From positions 1 to 53,287 of the forward strand of contig JAUXUL010000014.1 in assembly GCA_030680795.1 (NCBI GenBank): DNA of 53,287 nt, in the 5' to 3' direction. The stretch comes from Anaerolineales bacterium. Lineage in GTDB: Bacteria; Chloroflexota; Anaerolineae; Anaerolineales; Villigracilaceae. Every line of letters begins with the position of its first letter. Positions within the stretch are counted from its first letter, which is position 1. Both the position numbers and the translations under genes were made by a program. Positions 7,501-16,112 of the stretch are shown one piece after another. The notes below the pieces were generated by a model, which was not told the DNA's origin, made no database searches, and was given only the letters and a program-made list of their open reading frames with translations.

Positions 7501-9294
7501 ATGGCATTGACAATTGAACAATGGATTATCTTTGCAACGCTTTTATTAACTCTGATTCTGTTCATCACAGGACGCTGGCGTTTTGATGTGGTTGCCCTGC
7601 TGGCTTTACTGATCATCACATTAACGAAACTTATTCCTGTTGAGCAGGCTTTTATCGGGTTCAGTAACCCAGCTGTTATCACGGTTGCGGCGGTGCTTGT
7701 CCTCAGCCGCGGCTTGCAAAACTCAGGGATTGTTGATCTGCTCGGTGATTGGTTGTCGCGCCTGAAGGGAGGAATAACCATCCAATTAGCGGCTCTTACG
7801 AGTATTGTGGCATTACTATCCGCATTCATGAATAATGTGGGCGCGCTAGCTTTGTTATTGCCTGTTGTGCTTCAACTTGCGAGAAGAAAGAAAATTCCTG
7901 CTTCATCTCTGCTGATGCCGATTGCCTTTGCCTCGCTTTTGGGTGGCATGACGACGTTGATCGGCACACCGCCAAACATCATTGCGGCCTCTTTTCGTGA
8001 ACAGACGGGCGCAGCTCCATTTAGCATGTTCGATTTTGCTCCTGTTGGAGTCGGGGTTGCGCTGGCAGGTTTGTTGTTCATTATCTTAATCGGGTGGAGG
8101 ATGATCCCTGTTCGCAGCGGCAAATCATCGTCTGATGGTCTGTTCGATATTGAGAATTATCTTATTGAAGTGCGGGTATCCAAAAGTTCAAATTTGATTG
8201 GGAAACGATTACGGGAGATTCCTGATTTCGCCAAAGAGGAAGTGATCGTCGTCGGATTGGTACGCGGTAGTGAGCGGCGCATGGAGCCGTCTGCGCATAC
8301 GAAATTGATCGAGAGTGATATTCTCATCGTCAGCGCGGATACGGAAAACATCAAAAAACTAGTGGAAATTTCCGGGCTTGAACTGGTTGGAGATGAAAAG
8401 ATCCACCAGGAAGATTTGGAGTCGGACAATGTTACTCTTGTGGAGGCAGTGGTCATGCCCAACTCGACGATGGCAGGGAGCACTGCTCGGAGCTTGAACC
8501 TGAGGTCGAGTTATGGAGTGAACCTGCTGGCGATCTCGCGTCAGGGAAAACTGCAGAGGGCGCGGTTGGACAGTACCCGTTTTCAAAACGGCGATGTGTT
8601 GCTCCTGCAAAGCCATGTGGAGACCCTAAAAAAGGTTGTGGAAACTCTAGGATGTCTGCCGCTGGCTCAGCGAGATTTGCGAATCGGACAACCCCGCGGT
8701 CAATTGTTGATTGCGCTTGCCATTTTCATTTCCGCTCTTGTGATCTCTGCATTAGGACTGATTGCAGTGCAGGTTGCTTTTACCGCCGCGGTGGTGCTCA
8801 TGGTGATTTTTAGAATTGTCTCCTTGCGGGAAGCCTATGAGAGTGTGGACTGGCCCATCATCATTTTGCTGGGCGCAATGATTCCAGTCGGCGCGGCACT
8901 GGAGATAACTGGCGGAGCCCAATTGATCGCAGAATCTATTTTGCAGATCTCCAGCCAAATGCCGCCTGTTGGCGTATTAATTATAATTTTGGTGATAACC
9001 ATGTTCCTCTCGGATTTGGTGAATAATGCTGCTGCTGTCGTATTGATGGCTCCCATTGGGATTAGCATTGCTCAGGGAATGAACGTATCCGTTGACCCGT
9101 TTCTCATGGCAATCACCATTGGCGCCTCCTGCGCGTTTCTTACTCCCATTGGACATCAATCCAACACGCTGGTAATGGGACCTGGCGGCTATAAGTTTGG
9201 TGATTACTGGCGCATGGGGGTTCTTCTGGAAGTTATTGTTGTTCTTGTTGCCATTCCGCTTATCATGATTTTCTGGCCGCTTGCCAATCCATAG
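7501..9294 (+). CDS. SLC13-family permease with TrkA-C (RCK_C) domains
   Basis: A 597-residue membrane transporter. Hydrophobic segments at the N and C termini (residues 1-205 and 400-597) belong to the SLC13/DASS or ArsB-NhaD ion transporter superfamily, with NNVGALALLLPV and DLVNNAAAVVLMAPIG as the paired Asn-containing helix breaks. Between them are two soluble RCK_C modules (about 215-300 and 305-385; LIESDILIVSADTENIKKL, FQNGDVLLLQSHVETLKK) that bind regulatory ligands in related proteins. The substrate, a dicarboxylate, sulfate or similar anion with Na+ or H+, cannot be read from sequence. GGAGG ends one base before ATG 7501, so TTG 7507 with better spacing may be the true start. Confidence 0.85.
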   Translation: MALTIEQWIIFATLLLTLILFITGRWRFDVVALLALLIITLTKLIPVEQAFIGFSNPAVITVAAVLVLSRGLQNSGIVDLLGDWLSRLKGGITIQLAALTSIVALLSAFMNNVGALALLLPVVLQLARRKKIPASSLLMPIAFASLLGGMTTLIGTPPNIIAASFREQTGAAPFSMFDFAPVGVGVALAGLLFIILIGWRMIPVRSGKSSSDGLFDIENYLIEVRVSKSSNLIGKRLREIPDFAKEEVIVVGLVRGSERRMEPSAHTKLIESDILIVSADTENIKKLVEISGLELVGDEKIHQEDLESDNVTLVEAVVMPNSTMAGSTARSLNLRSSYGVNLLAISRQGKLQRARLDSTRFQNGDVLLLQSHVETLKKVVETLGCLPLAQRDLRIGQPRGQLLIALAIFISALVISALGLIAVQVAFTAAVVLMVIFRIVSLREAYESVDWPIIILLGAMIPVGAALEITGGAQLIAESILQISSQMPPVGVLIIILVITMFLSDLVNNAAAVVLMAPIGISIAQGMNVSVDPFLMAITIGASCAFLTPIGHQSNTLVMGPGGYKFGDYWRMGVLLEVIVVLVAIPLIMIFWPLANP

Positions 9295-9299
9295 GAAAA

Positions 9300-9680
9300 A
9301 TGATGTCATCTCAAACCGAATTTCCCCTTGTTTTTGAAAGCCTTAAATCCATCCTCAAACCCTATGCTAAAAAACTTACCGTCAAATCGGATATGAGTGA
9401 AGTTTATTACCTCGATGGCGCGTACAGCAAGAAGTGGCAGAAGGATTTGTTTTTCGCCTCGGCGCAGGTAAAAAAGAATTACGTCTCTTTTTATCTCATG
9501 CCAGTTTACATGTACCCTGACCTGCTCAAGTATATTTCGCCCGAATTAAAGAAACACATGCAGGGAAAATCCTGTTTCAACTTCAAGAAAATCGAATCGC
9601 CCCTGTTCGCTGAACTTACCCAACTCACCAAACAGGGATTCGAACGATTTATAAATGAAGAGTATTCCCGAACCCGTTGA
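9300..9680 (+). CDS. Small conserved protein, DUF1801/YdhG-like
   Basis: A 126-residue soluble protein. The pattern resembles the DUF1801/YdhG alpha-beta fold: an N-terminal helix (LVFESLKSILKPYAKKL), YYLDGAYSKKW, then VSFYLMPVYMYPDLL, KHMQGKSCFNFKKI and a final helix. The biochemical role of that family is not established. Its start lies six bases after the permease stop, so it is probably translated from the same message. ATG 9300 and ATG 9303 are equally possible starts. Confidence 0.65.
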   Translation: MMSSQTEFPLVFESLKSILKPYAKKLTVKSDMSEVYYLDGAYSKKWQKDLFFASAQVKKNYVSFYLMPVYMYPDLLKYISPELKKHMQGKSCFNFKKIESPLFAELTQLTKQGFERFINEEYSRTR

Positions 9681-9681
9681 T

Positions 9682-10173
9682 TTAGTTCATACTCATAAAT
9701 CCGAACATGCGCCATAATCCGCGCATCATTCCATGACCGAAATCCGGCTTTAAAAACTGATTTGGACATGACCCCGGAATGACCGCGATGCCATTTGCCT
9801 TGCATAGCTCCACCGCAGATTGTGAGACGCTGGTCATGCCCGCCGCGAGACCGGGCTTCGTGCCCATCATGCAATGCATCCACACGTGCTTGATTCCCAA
9901 ATCCACGCACTGCTGGACGATTTGCTCGGTTACTTTAGGATTGGTGAGCATAAACACCGCATCAGGTTTTTCTGTGATGGATTTCAAATCAGGATAGCAC
10001 CGCGCGCCATCATAAGTGGATATGCGCGGGTTGACCGCGTACACTTGATAGCCCGCCTCCTTGAATTTTTTATAATTCAAATTACAGCCTGTCTCCCGTT
10101 TATCAGATACACCAACAACAGCGATCTTTTTTTGCGCGAGGAAATCCTGCACAAGATTTTCGAGTTTTGACAT
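9682..10173 (-). CDS. CoA-binding domain protein (YccU-like)
   Basis: A 163-residue Rossmann-type protein of the CoA_binding family related to the N-terminal domain of succinyl-CoA synthetase alpha. The start IAVVGVSDKRETGCNLNYK and later VYAVNPR, PDAVFMLTNP and HVWMHCMMG are typical. It ends with IPGSCPNQFLKPDFGHG. Binding of CoA is known for the family; the physiological role is not. The start at 10173 has AAGGAG upstream; the longer frame to 10242 reads through a hairpin and was not used. It converges with the gene ending at 9680, with one base between stop codons. Confidence 0.8.
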   Translation of the reverse strand: MSKLENLVQDFLAQKKIAVVGVSDKRETGCNLNYKKFKEAGYQVYAVNPRISTYDGARCYPDLKSITEKPDAVFMLTNPKVTEQIVQQCVDLGIKHVWMHCMMGTKPGLAAGMTSVSQSAVELCKANGIAVIPGSCPNQFLKPDFGHGMMRGLWRMFGFMSMN

Positions 10174-10193
10174 AAGAATTCTCCTTAATGAAA

Positions 10194-10217
10194 ATTCGGA
10201 GCCGTAAGGCTCCGAAA
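10194..10217 (-). terminator. Hairpin in 5' flank of CoA-binding gene
   Basis: TTCGGAGCC and GGCTCCGAA form a 9-bp stem with a GTAA loop about 20 bases before the minus-strand start. On the minus strand it is followed by TTTTC, so it could be an attenuator. On the plus strand an A-rich tract follows, which does not fit a terminator. Confidence 0.4.
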
Positions 10218-10325
10218 AAAACACAACAAAAGGGTTGACCAAAGATCATCAAAAAGATTATATACGTTTTCATGGAATTAACAAGATGACGAATATCACC
10301 TCAAAAAGTCAGCAGCTTGCACAAA

Positions 10326-10496
10326 TGAGTCTACTGCAATAACTATAAACTTAATGCGAAGGCGCAAAGACGCAAAGAATCTGAAATACGGTTTGAAAAT
10401 CTTGCAAAATTTGCTATCAAATAGCGCAGAATCTATTTGCGACTTTGAATCTTGGCGGCTTTGCGTTATGCTCTTGACCTTTTTGCAGTGTAGTCA
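10326..10496. repeat. MITE-like element with TGAGTCTACTGCA ends
   Basis: Ends are TGAGTCTACTGCA (10326-10338) and TGCAGTGTAGTCA (10484-10496), complementary apart from two positions. Inside are the inverted segments GGCGCAAAGACGCAAAG and CTTGGCGGCTTTGCGTTA. A second member lies at 42538-42686. It fills the middle of a 458-bp gap; the rest of that gap shows no gene, only a -10-like box at 10616. Confidence 0.75.
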
Positions 10497-10615
10497 AATG
10501 CAATGCAGGACTTTTATGAAAGAAGCGTATACGTGAACCTGAGCGCGCCGCACTCTCAGCATGGTTGGTTTTGTGATATTTGAGGACATGCCTCCTGTCT
10601 TGAAATCAGACATGA

Positions 10616-10621
10616 TAAAAT
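10616..10621 (+). promoter_or_regulatory. -10 element for deoxynucleoside kinase gene
   Basis: TAAAAT ends ten bases before ATG 10632. There is no Shine-Dalgarno sequence in the gap, so the transcript is probably very short-leadered or leaderless. Confidence 0.4.
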
Positions 10622-10631
10622 ACCCTTCACA

Positions 10632-11282
10632 ATGGCGAAGCATTTGGTTTTGGTGGCAGGTAACATTGGCGCGGGCAAGACCGCTCTGACGGAGCGCATT
10701 GGCGCCTGCCTCGGCTGGTGGACCGGGTTTGAGTCTGTTGCCAATAACCCCTACCTTTCCGATTTTTACGGGGATATGCATGTCTGGTCCTTCCATTTGC
10801 AAATCTTCTTTTTGGGGCATCGCGCAGATCAGTATCTTGAAGCCGCCCGCGATGCGCGTTCCGCCATTCTGGATAGAAGTATCTATGAAGATGCGCATAT
10901 CTTTGCGCGTGCCCTGCATCACATGGGCAATCTGGGTGAGCGTGATTATTCGGCTTATCGCAGGTTGTTTGATGTGGTTGTGAATGGACTGCCGCGTCCC
11001 GATCTGTTAATCTACCTCAAAGCGCCGATAACGGTCTTGATGGAGCGCATCCGCCAGCGCGCCCGCAATATTGAAACGGGCATTACGCCCGAGTATCTGG
11101 CTTTGTTGGATTCCTTTTACGAGGACTGGCTCGGTTCTTTCGACATTTGCCCTGTATTGACCGTTCAGACAGATGACCTTGATTATGTCAACCATCCTAG
11201 CCATCTTGATCTCGTGACCCAACGCATACACGATAAACTGGCAGGCAAAGAATTGCTTGATCTAACCAATAAGCAAGCATAA
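10632..11282 (+). CDS. Deoxynucleoside kinase
   Basis: A 216-residue cytoplasmic kinase of the dNK/dGK-dCK family, which phosphorylates deoxynucleosides with ATP for salvage. It shows the P-loop GNIGAGKT (residues 10-17), the glutamate-containing FESVANNPYL, the DRS motif with IYED (81-87) and the lid arginines in LMERIRQRARNIE. Length fits the bacterial deoxyadenosine/deoxyguanosine kinases. The exact base preference cannot be assigned. The stop codon is two bases from the start of the next gene, so the two are probably one transcript. The upstream -10 box suggests leaderless initiation. Confidence 0.88.
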   Translation: MAKHLVLVAGNIGAGKTALTERIGACLGWWTGFESVANNPYLSDFYGDMHVWSFHLQIFFLGHRADQYLEAARDARSAILDRSIYEDAHIFARALHHMGNLGERDYSAYRRLFDVVVNGLPRPDLLIYLKAPITVLMERIRQRARNIETGITPEYLALLDSFYEDWLGSFDICPVLTVQTDDLDYVNHPSHLDLVTQRIHDKLAGKELLDLTNKQA

Positions 11283-11284
11283 AT

Positions 11285-12562
11285 TTGACCCATAACCTTC
11301 TTTCCCAAATCCCTTTGTTTACCGGTTTGCCTCTCCATGAACTCGATGAGTTGGTTGCCGCATTGGACGTGACTGAATTGGAAGACCACCAGATCCTTTT
11401 CCGCGAAGGGGATCCGGGCGAGCATCTTTTTATCGTATTGCATGGTGTTTTGGAAGTGCTGTTGGCGGAAGATACGCCCCAGGAACACCTGCTCAATATG
11501 TTGCACGAAGGGGAATATCTCGGGGAAATGAGTCTCATCATACCCGGCGGACATCGCACAGCCAGTGTTCGCGCCAGGGGAAAATCCACCCTGCTTTCGA
11601 TGAGCCGCGCCCAGTTCATGGATATGACCAAAGGACATCCCGAACTTGCTGTTTCCATGGTGCGGGTGCTAAGTCAGCGCCTGGATGCCACCAACACCTC
11701 AACATTCCGTGACCTCAACGAAAAGAATCGTCAATTACAAAGTGCGTATGATGAGTTGAAAGCCGCGCAGGCGCAGTTGATCGAAAAGGAGCGCCTCGAG
11801 CGTGAACTGCAGGTTGCGGCCGATATTCAATTAAGTATCCTGCCCGATGAATTGCCTCAACTGGATGAATTTGGTTTTGGCGCGCGCATCCTGCCCGCGC
11901 GCCAGGTGGGAGGCGATTTGTATGATGTCTTTACGCTTAAGGACAATCGCGTGGGTGTGTTGATCGGGGATGTGGCCGATAAAGGCGTGCCCTCGGCCTT
12001 ATTCATGGCGCGCGCTCATGCCTTCATCATGGCGCAAGCCGATATCGGGCTGACTGCCGGGGATGTGCTTCGGGTTGTTAACAAGCACATCACTCGTCTG
12101 CAAAAATCAACCCAATTCGTCACTGTGCTGTATGGAATTCTGGATTTAAAAACCCGCGTATTTTCCTTTGCGCGCGCCGGGCATGAGCCGCCCCTGCTTT
12201 TACATACCGACGGCAGTGTTGAGCGCGTCCCTCACAGCACCGGTATGGCTCTCGGGCTTTGGGATGCGATCACGCTCGACGAACGAACCATTGAACTGCT
12301 TCCCGGTGAAACCCTGCTTCTTTATACAGACGGCATGACAGATTGCCGCAGCCCCAAAGGTGAGCCTTTCGGTTTGGAACGTATCAAGAATAAATTGAGC
12401 GGCTTTACAAACTTAAACGCCCAAAAAGTGTGTGATAACTTACTGGAAACATTGATCAATTATCAGGACGGCTCCCAGCAGGATGATGATGTTACACTGG
12501 TTGCAGTTGCTGCTGCAAGTGATGGTTTCACATTGCGGGTAAAGAAAACCCAGGGTAAATAG
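11285..12562 (+). CDS. Cyclic-nucleotide-binding / SpoIIE-type PP2C phosphatase
   Basis: A 425-residue signalling protein. Residues of about 5-125 form a cNMP-binding domain (FREGDPGEHLFIVLHGVLEV, GEYLGEMSLIIPGGHRTASVRA). A coiled coil follows (about 138-180; RQLQSAYDELKAAQAQLIEK). The C-terminal part is a SpoIIE/RsbU PP2C-type Ser/Thr phosphatase with metal-binding acids in VGGDLYD, GDVADKGVPSALFMA, YTDGMTD and QDDDVTLV. Such proteins dephosphorylate anti-sigma antagonists in partner-switching control; no antagonist or anti-sigma gene is seen nearby. The likely start is TTG 11285, directly after the kinase stop codon. Confidence 0.88.
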   Translation: MTHNLLSQIPLFTGLPLHELDELVAALDVTELEDHQILFREGDPGEHLFIVLHGVLEVLLAEDTPQEHLLNMLHEGEYLGEMSLIIPGGHRTASVRARGKSTLLSMSRAQFMDMTKGHPELAVSMVRVLSQRLDATNTSTFRDLNEKNRQLQSAYDELKAAQAQLIEKERLERELQVAADIQLSILPDELPQLDEFGFGARILPARQVGGDLYDVFTLKDNRVGVLIGDVADKGVPSALFMARAHAFIMAQADIGLTAGDVLRVVNKHITRLQKSTQFVTVLYGILDLKTRVFSFARAGHEPPLLLHTDGSVERVPHSTGMALGLWDAITLDERTIELLPGETLLLYTDGMTDCRSPKGEPFGLERIKNKLSGFTNLNAQKVCDNLLETLINYQDGSQQDDDVTLVAVAAASDGFTLRVKKTQGK

Positions 12563-12564
12563 AA

Positions 12565-12588
12565 AAGACCTCCTCAACGGGAGGTCTT
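12565..12588. terminator. Bidirectional terminator
   Basis: AAGACCTCC and GGAGGTCTT, a 9-bp stem between two convergent genes. It sits three bases after the phosphatase stop and four before the minus-strand stop. Confidence 0.7.
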
Positions 12589-12591
12589 CGT

Positions 12592-13728
12592 TTATCTCAA
12601 AGCCTGTTCGATATCTGCGATCAGGTCGTCCACGTTTTCAATACCAACTGAAAGTCTCACCAGCCCAGGGTCTACTTCCAACGCCGAGCCGGCCACAGAT
12701 AAATGTGTCATTGCGGCAGGGACTTCGATCAGCGATTCGACGCCTCCGAGCGACTCTGCCAGCGTAAATATTTTTGTGGACTCCGCGGCTTTGACAGCTG
12801 CATCCTTCCCACCTTTCATCACGAACGAGATCATGCCTCCGCCATTTTTCATTTGGCGCTTCGCGATCTGGACCTGTGGATGGCTCTCGTGAAATGGGTA
12901 GATCAGCCGTTTGACATTTTTTTGCTTATCCAGAAATGCCGCGATCTTCTCCGCGTTCTGTGCGTGCCTGTCCATGCGGATGGGCAGGGTCTTGATTCCG
13001 CGTAAAACGAGGAACGAATCCATGGGACCTTGAATTCCGCCAATGGCATTTTGTAAATAAGCCAGTTTTTCGCCTACTTCTTTGTCCTTGCCGACGATTG
13101 CACCGCCAACTACATCGGAATGCCCGCCGAGATATTTTGTCGTCGAGTGGACGACCAAATCCGCGCCCAGTTCAAGCGGACGTTGAAGATAAGGTGTGGC
13201 GAAAGTATTATCCACAACCAGCAAGGGTTTGCTCGCATGATTTTTCACCATCTCTGCCACAGCGCGAATATCAGTGACTGCCAACAATGGATTGGTGGGA
13301 GTCTCCAGCCACACGATGCGCGTGGACGGGGTTAATGCCTCGGCCAGATTCTCTGGATCGGTTGTGTCGGCAAATGTAAAGTCCAGACCGAAGCGGCGCA
13401 GGATTTTGTCAAATAAACGGAAGGTGCCGCCGTATACATCATTGCCCGCCACAACATGGTCTCCGCTGGCAAGCATTCGTAGAACCGTGTCCGTTGCCGC
13501 CATGCCGGATGCGAAGGCTAAACCAAATGTTCCGCTTTCCAGTTCTGCCAGACAATCCTGTAATGCCTTGCGTGTGGGGTTGAGCGTGCGCGAATATTCA
13601 TATCCCTGGCGCGGCCTGCCAATCCCATCCTGCATATAAGTGGACGTGAAATACACGGGAGTCATTACCGCGCCGTTGTTCGGGTCGGGTTCCTGCCCCG
13701 CGTGAATGGCGAGTGTTTCAAATTTCAT
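12592..13728 (-). CDS. Cystathionine gamma-synthase/lyase-type PLP enzyme
   Basis: A 378-residue enzyme of the Cys/Met metabolism PLP family (fold type I). The Schiff-base lysine is Lys198 in HSTTKYLGGHSD. Other family signatures are YSRTLNPT, FASGMAAT, WLETPTNPLL and VVDNTFATPYLQ. Members do gamma-replacement or beta/gamma-elimination on cystathionine, homocysteine or methionine. Gamma-synthase, beta-lyase and gamma-lyase cannot be told apart with confidence here. I placed the start at 13728, where AAAGGAG precedes the ATG by six bases; the longer frame to 13758 lacks such a site. It converges on the phosphatase gene and shares its terminator. Confidence 0.88.
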   Translation of the reverse strand: MKFETLAIHAGQEPDPNNGAVMTPVYFTSTYMQDGIGRPRQGYEYSRTLNPTRKALQDCLAELESGTFGLAFASGMAATDTVLRMLASGDHVVAGNDVYGGTFRLFDKILRRFGLDFTFADTTDPENLAEALTPSTRIVWLETPTNPLLAVTDIRAVAEMVKNHASKPLLVVDNTFATPYLQRPLELGADLVVHSTTKYLGGHSDVVGGAIVGKDKEVGEKLAYLQNAIGGIQGPMDSFLVLRGIKTLPIRMDRHAQNAEKIAAFLDKQKNVKRLIYPFHESHPQVQIAKRQMKNGGGMISFVMKGGKDAAVKAAESTKIFTLAESLGGVESLIEVPAAMTHLSVAGSALEVDPGLVRLSVGIENVDDLIADIEQALR

Positions 13729-13789
13729 TCCAACTCCTTTGAACTTCTCTTCTTCCATGATGTAAATTTCACAGATTATGTGTTGTCTT

Positions 13790-13812
13790 AATACTGATTA
13801 CAATACTGATTA
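13790..13812 (+). repeat. Tandem AATACTGATTA repeat before PIG-L gene
   Basis: AATACTGATTA occurs twice with a 12-bp period, within the 95-bp divergent region between the PLP-enzyme and deacetylase genes. It overlaps A/T-rich -10-like sequence and could be a direct-repeat operator. No known regulator motif is recognised. Confidence 0.4.
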
Positions 13813-13823
13813 TACGAGGAAAA

Positions 13824-14669
13824 ATGACAAAAACACTTTTAGCAGTTTTAGCGCACCCGGACGATGAATCTTTTGGCTTGGGCGGTACACTGGCTTTGTA
13901 TGCCAGCAAAGGCTACGATACATATTATGTCTGCGCCACGCGCGGCGAAGCCGGCACTGTGGACGAGGTGCATTTGAAAGGCTTCAAGGATACAGCCGAA
14001 ATGCGTACCGCTGAACTCTTGCGCGCCGCAAAAGAACTTGGCTTGAAGGAAGTTTTTTTTCTTGGCTATCGTGACTCGGGCATGCCCGGCATGGAAGCCA
14101 ACCAACATCCCGACGCGCAGATCAAACATCCCATTGATGAAGTGGCAGGGCGCGTGGTCAAATATATCCGCGAACTCAAGCCCGATGTCGTCATCACCTT
14201 TGACCCGGTCGGCGGCTATAAACATCCTGACCATATTCATATTCACCAGGCAACTGTGCTCGCCTTCACGAATGCAGATGACGGTTCTTTCCACCCCGAA
14301 GCTGGTGACCCTTTCATGCCACAAGCGCTATACTTTCAGGTTTTTCCGCGCTCGTTCCTTAAGTGGCTGACGCGTTTGATGCCGCTCTTTGGCAAAGACC
14401 CAACAAAATTTGGGCGTAACGGTGACATCAACTTAAAAGAATTAGCCGAAGTGGATTTCCCGGTACATGTCCGTTTGGATATTCGCTCAGTTGCAGATGT
14501 CAAGCGCAAGGCGGGGGCGCAACATGCCTCACAGGGTGGCGTGCAAATGCGGCGTGGACTGATGGGGTTTATTATCAAAGTATTTGGCGAGAAGGAAGAT
14601 TATATGCGCGCCTATCCGCCCATTGTCGGAAGTTTCAAAATGACCCACGATCTCTTCGATGATGTGTGA
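13824..14669 (+). CDS. PIG-L (LmbE-like) deacetylase
   Basis: A 281-residue zinc-dependent N-deacetylase. The signature AHPDDE is at residues 10-15 and the second zinc motif HPDHIHIH at 134-141. TRGEAGT (39-45) is also typical. Family members remove acetyl groups from GlcNAc-containing compounds such as mycothiol or bacillithiol precursors and glycolipids. The substrate here is not evident, and no thiol-biosynthesis partners are adjacent. The GCS2-M20 fusion gene lies 3.6 kb downstream, but a link is speculative. The ATG at 13824 follows an AGGA site. Confidence 0.87.
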   Translation: MTKTLLAVLAHPDDESFGLGGTLALYASKGYDTYYVCATRGEAGTVDEVHLKGFKDTAEMRTAELLRAAKELGLKEVFFLGYRDSGMPGMEANQHPDAQIKHPIDEVAGRVVKYIRELKPDVVITFDPVGGYKHPDHIHIHQATVLAFTNADDGSFHPEAGDPFMPQALYFQVFPRSFLKWLTRLMPLFGKDPTKFGRNGDINLKELAEVDFPVHVRLDIRSVADVKRKAGAQHASQGGVQMRRGLMGFIIKVFGEKEDYMRAYPPIVGSFKMTHDLFDDV

Positions 14670-14802
14670 ATCCATCCACGCAGTTATTTGTGGAAATGAA
14701 CTTCGAAGTGAAGAACAAGCATGCGAGGGCTGACCAACTTCTCCTAGAGGGTGGAGGCGTTGCCTGGATTTCATCCCAAGATATAGGGTAGAGCCTGGAA
14801 AA

Positions 14803-14831
14803 TTGACAACATCTGGGGCTTGCATTAATAG
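14803..14831 (+). promoter_or_regulatory. Promoter for VOC gene
   Basis: TTGACA (14803-14808), a 17-base spacer and TAATAG (14826-14831). It stands 55 bases before the ATG at 14886. Confidence 0.55.
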
Positions 14832-14885
14832 AAAAAATGTTCTAAAATAACTCCACTTTATCCTATTAGTCCTGAGGAGATTATA

Positions 14886-15257
14886 ATGTCCAAAAGAAAT
14901 GTGGTTCATATTGAGATCCCTGCCGCGAACGTGGAAGGCGCTGGAAAATTCTACGCTGATTTGTTTGGCTGGAAGATCCAATCCATGCCTGAGATGAATT
15001 ACACCATGTGGGAAGCGGGCGACGGTACGGGCGGGGGATTCCCCGGGGTCTCGGAAGAAAGTCCTGCCGGGCAGGTGCTGGTCTACATTGACAGCGACGA
15101 TATCGAAGCGGACTTGAAGAAGGTGGAGAAACTCGGCGGCAAGATTTTGCGCCCCAAGTCCGAAATCCCGCAAATGGGTTGGTTCGGAATCTTCCAGGAT
15201 CCGACGGGAAATGTGTTGGCGCTTTATACCAGTATGCGTCCGGACTTCAATAAATAG
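14886..15257 (+). CDS. VOC family protein (glyoxalase-like)
   Basis: A 123-residue single-unit vicinal-oxygen-chelate protein. It has two beta-alpha-beta-beta-beta halves: [24 protein letters not shown] at the N terminus and [36 protein letters not shown] at the C terminus. The fold includes glyoxalase I, dioxygenases and antibiotic-binding proteins; metal ligands cannot be assigned reliably. It has its own sigma-70-like promoter and a GAGGAG ribosome site. A second VOC gene follows, so the two may form a small operon. Confidence 0.8.
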   Translation: MSKRNVVHIEIPAANVEGAGKFYADLFGWKIQSMPEMNYTMWEAGDGTGGGFPGVSEESPAGQVLVYIDSDDIEADLKKVEKLGGKILRPKSEIPQMGWFGIFQDPTGNVLALYTSMRPDFNK

Positions 15258-15315
15258 GGGTGGCGGGGTAGGACAAAATCTGTGCCCCACTTTTTATTCC
15301 ACAGGAGAGACTCAT

Positions 15316-15771
15316 TTGAAAAAAATCACCCCGTTCTTATGGTTCGATACGCAGGCCGAAGAGGCGATGAATTTTTACGTTTCCATTTTTAAAAATTCGA
15401 AGATATTGGGCGTTACTCCAGGTCCGAACGGAACGGTCATGATGGCGACGTTCCAACTCAACGGACAGGAATTTTATGCCCTGAACGGCGGCCCGGAATT
15501 CATATTCACGGAAGCCATCTCGTTCTTTGTGGATTGCGAGACACAGCAGGAAGTTGACGACCTTTGGGAAAAACTTTCGGAAGGCGGAGAAAAAGGAAGG
15601 TGCGGTTGGCTCAAAGACAAATTTGGCCTGTCATGGCAAATCATCCCGTCCGCTTTGGGTGAGTTGATGAGCGATAATGACCCTGCGAAAGCAAACAGGG
15701 TCATGCAGGCAATGCTTCAAATGGACAAGATTGACATTGAAGGTTTAAGGCGGACATACGAAGGGGTGTAA
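15316..15771 (+). CDS. VOC family protein, PhnB-like
   Basis: A 151-residue protein of the PhnB/3-demethylubiquinone-methyltransferase-like VOC group: [18 protein letters not shown], the central INxG-like [10 protein letters not shown], and [19 protein letters not shown] near the end. These proteins are common, and their reactions are mostly unknown. The start is TTG 15316, twelve bases after AGGAGAG; the frame extends upstream but overlaps the preceding gene. A GC-rich hairpin around 15260-15297 (GTGGCGGGG ... CCCCAC then TTTTT) separates the two VOC genes and may partly terminate transcription. Confidence 0.8.
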   Translation: MKKITPFLWFDTQAEEAMNFYVSIFKNSKILGVTPGPNGTVMMATFQLNGQEFYALNGGPEFIFTEAISFFVDCETQQEVDDLWEKLSEGGEKGRCGWLKDKFGLSWQIIPSALGELMSDNDPAKANRVMQAMLQMDKIDIEGLRRTYEGV

Positions 15772-15824
15772 ACTTCGGAAGCCCAGGGAATGCAAATGCC
15801 AGGCTGTGCGTTCTTGAAATTTTC

Positions 15825-15853
15825 TTGACGCGCCTTTCCCGCGGTGGTATCCT
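15825..15853 (+). promoter_or_regulatory. Promoter before aminotransferase leader
   Basis: TTGACG (15825-15830), a 17-base spacer and TATCCT (15848-15853). It is followed about 135 bases later by a strong terminator, before any long gene. Confidence 0.5.
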
Positions 15854-15859
15854 TGCACG

Positions 15860-16014
15860 TAATGTTCAGCCAATTCGTTTTCGATACTAATAATACCAAT
15901 CGTACTACTCGCACTCATGCAGTGACGAGGCGTTGGTATTCATCAGGTGAACATGAACAAGTCTATTCATCCTAGATAAGGAAACCAAACGCCCCAATTT
16001 TCGGGGCGTTTTTC
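15860..16014 (+). ncRNA. Candidate small RNA or attenuated leader
   Basis: The stretch lies between a promoter and an intrinsic terminator (AACGCCCC, loop, GGGGCGTT then TTTCTT; 15988-16014). It contains a possible 8-codon leader ORF at 15953-15979 (MNKSIHPR) with AGGTGA upstream, ending eight bases before the terminator. This could be a small RNA or a leader-peptide attenuator for the aminotransferase gene downstream. No known RNA family is recognised. Confidence 0.35.
15988..16014 (+). terminator. Intrinsic terminator
   Basis: An 8-bp GC-rich stem AACGCCCC / GGGGCGTT with a 7-base loop, followed by TTTCTT. Confidence 0.75.
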
Positions 16015-16018
16015 TTAA

Positions 16019-16091
16019 CCCCCACCGTCCTTCGGACACCTCCCCCCAAATCCGACGTATCCCAGTCGGATTTGGGGGAGGCAGGGAGGGG
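16019..16091 (+). repeat. Palindromic element of the CTCCCCCAAAT family
   Basis: CTCCCCCCAAATCCGAC (16040-16056) pairs with GTCGGATTTGGGGGAG (16065-16080). The outer hairpin GTCCTTCGGAC (16027-16037) replaces GGCTTCGCC of the copy in intI with compensating changes. It ends just before the aminotransferase ribosome site. Confidence 0.8.
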
Positions 16092-16112
16092 TAAATAAAT
16101 AAAGGAGCCACC

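Noticed and set aside
7218-7829. Minus-strand frame of 203 codons over lipoprotein and permease
   Set aside because: It covers two well-supported genes in reverse and has no recognisable domain.
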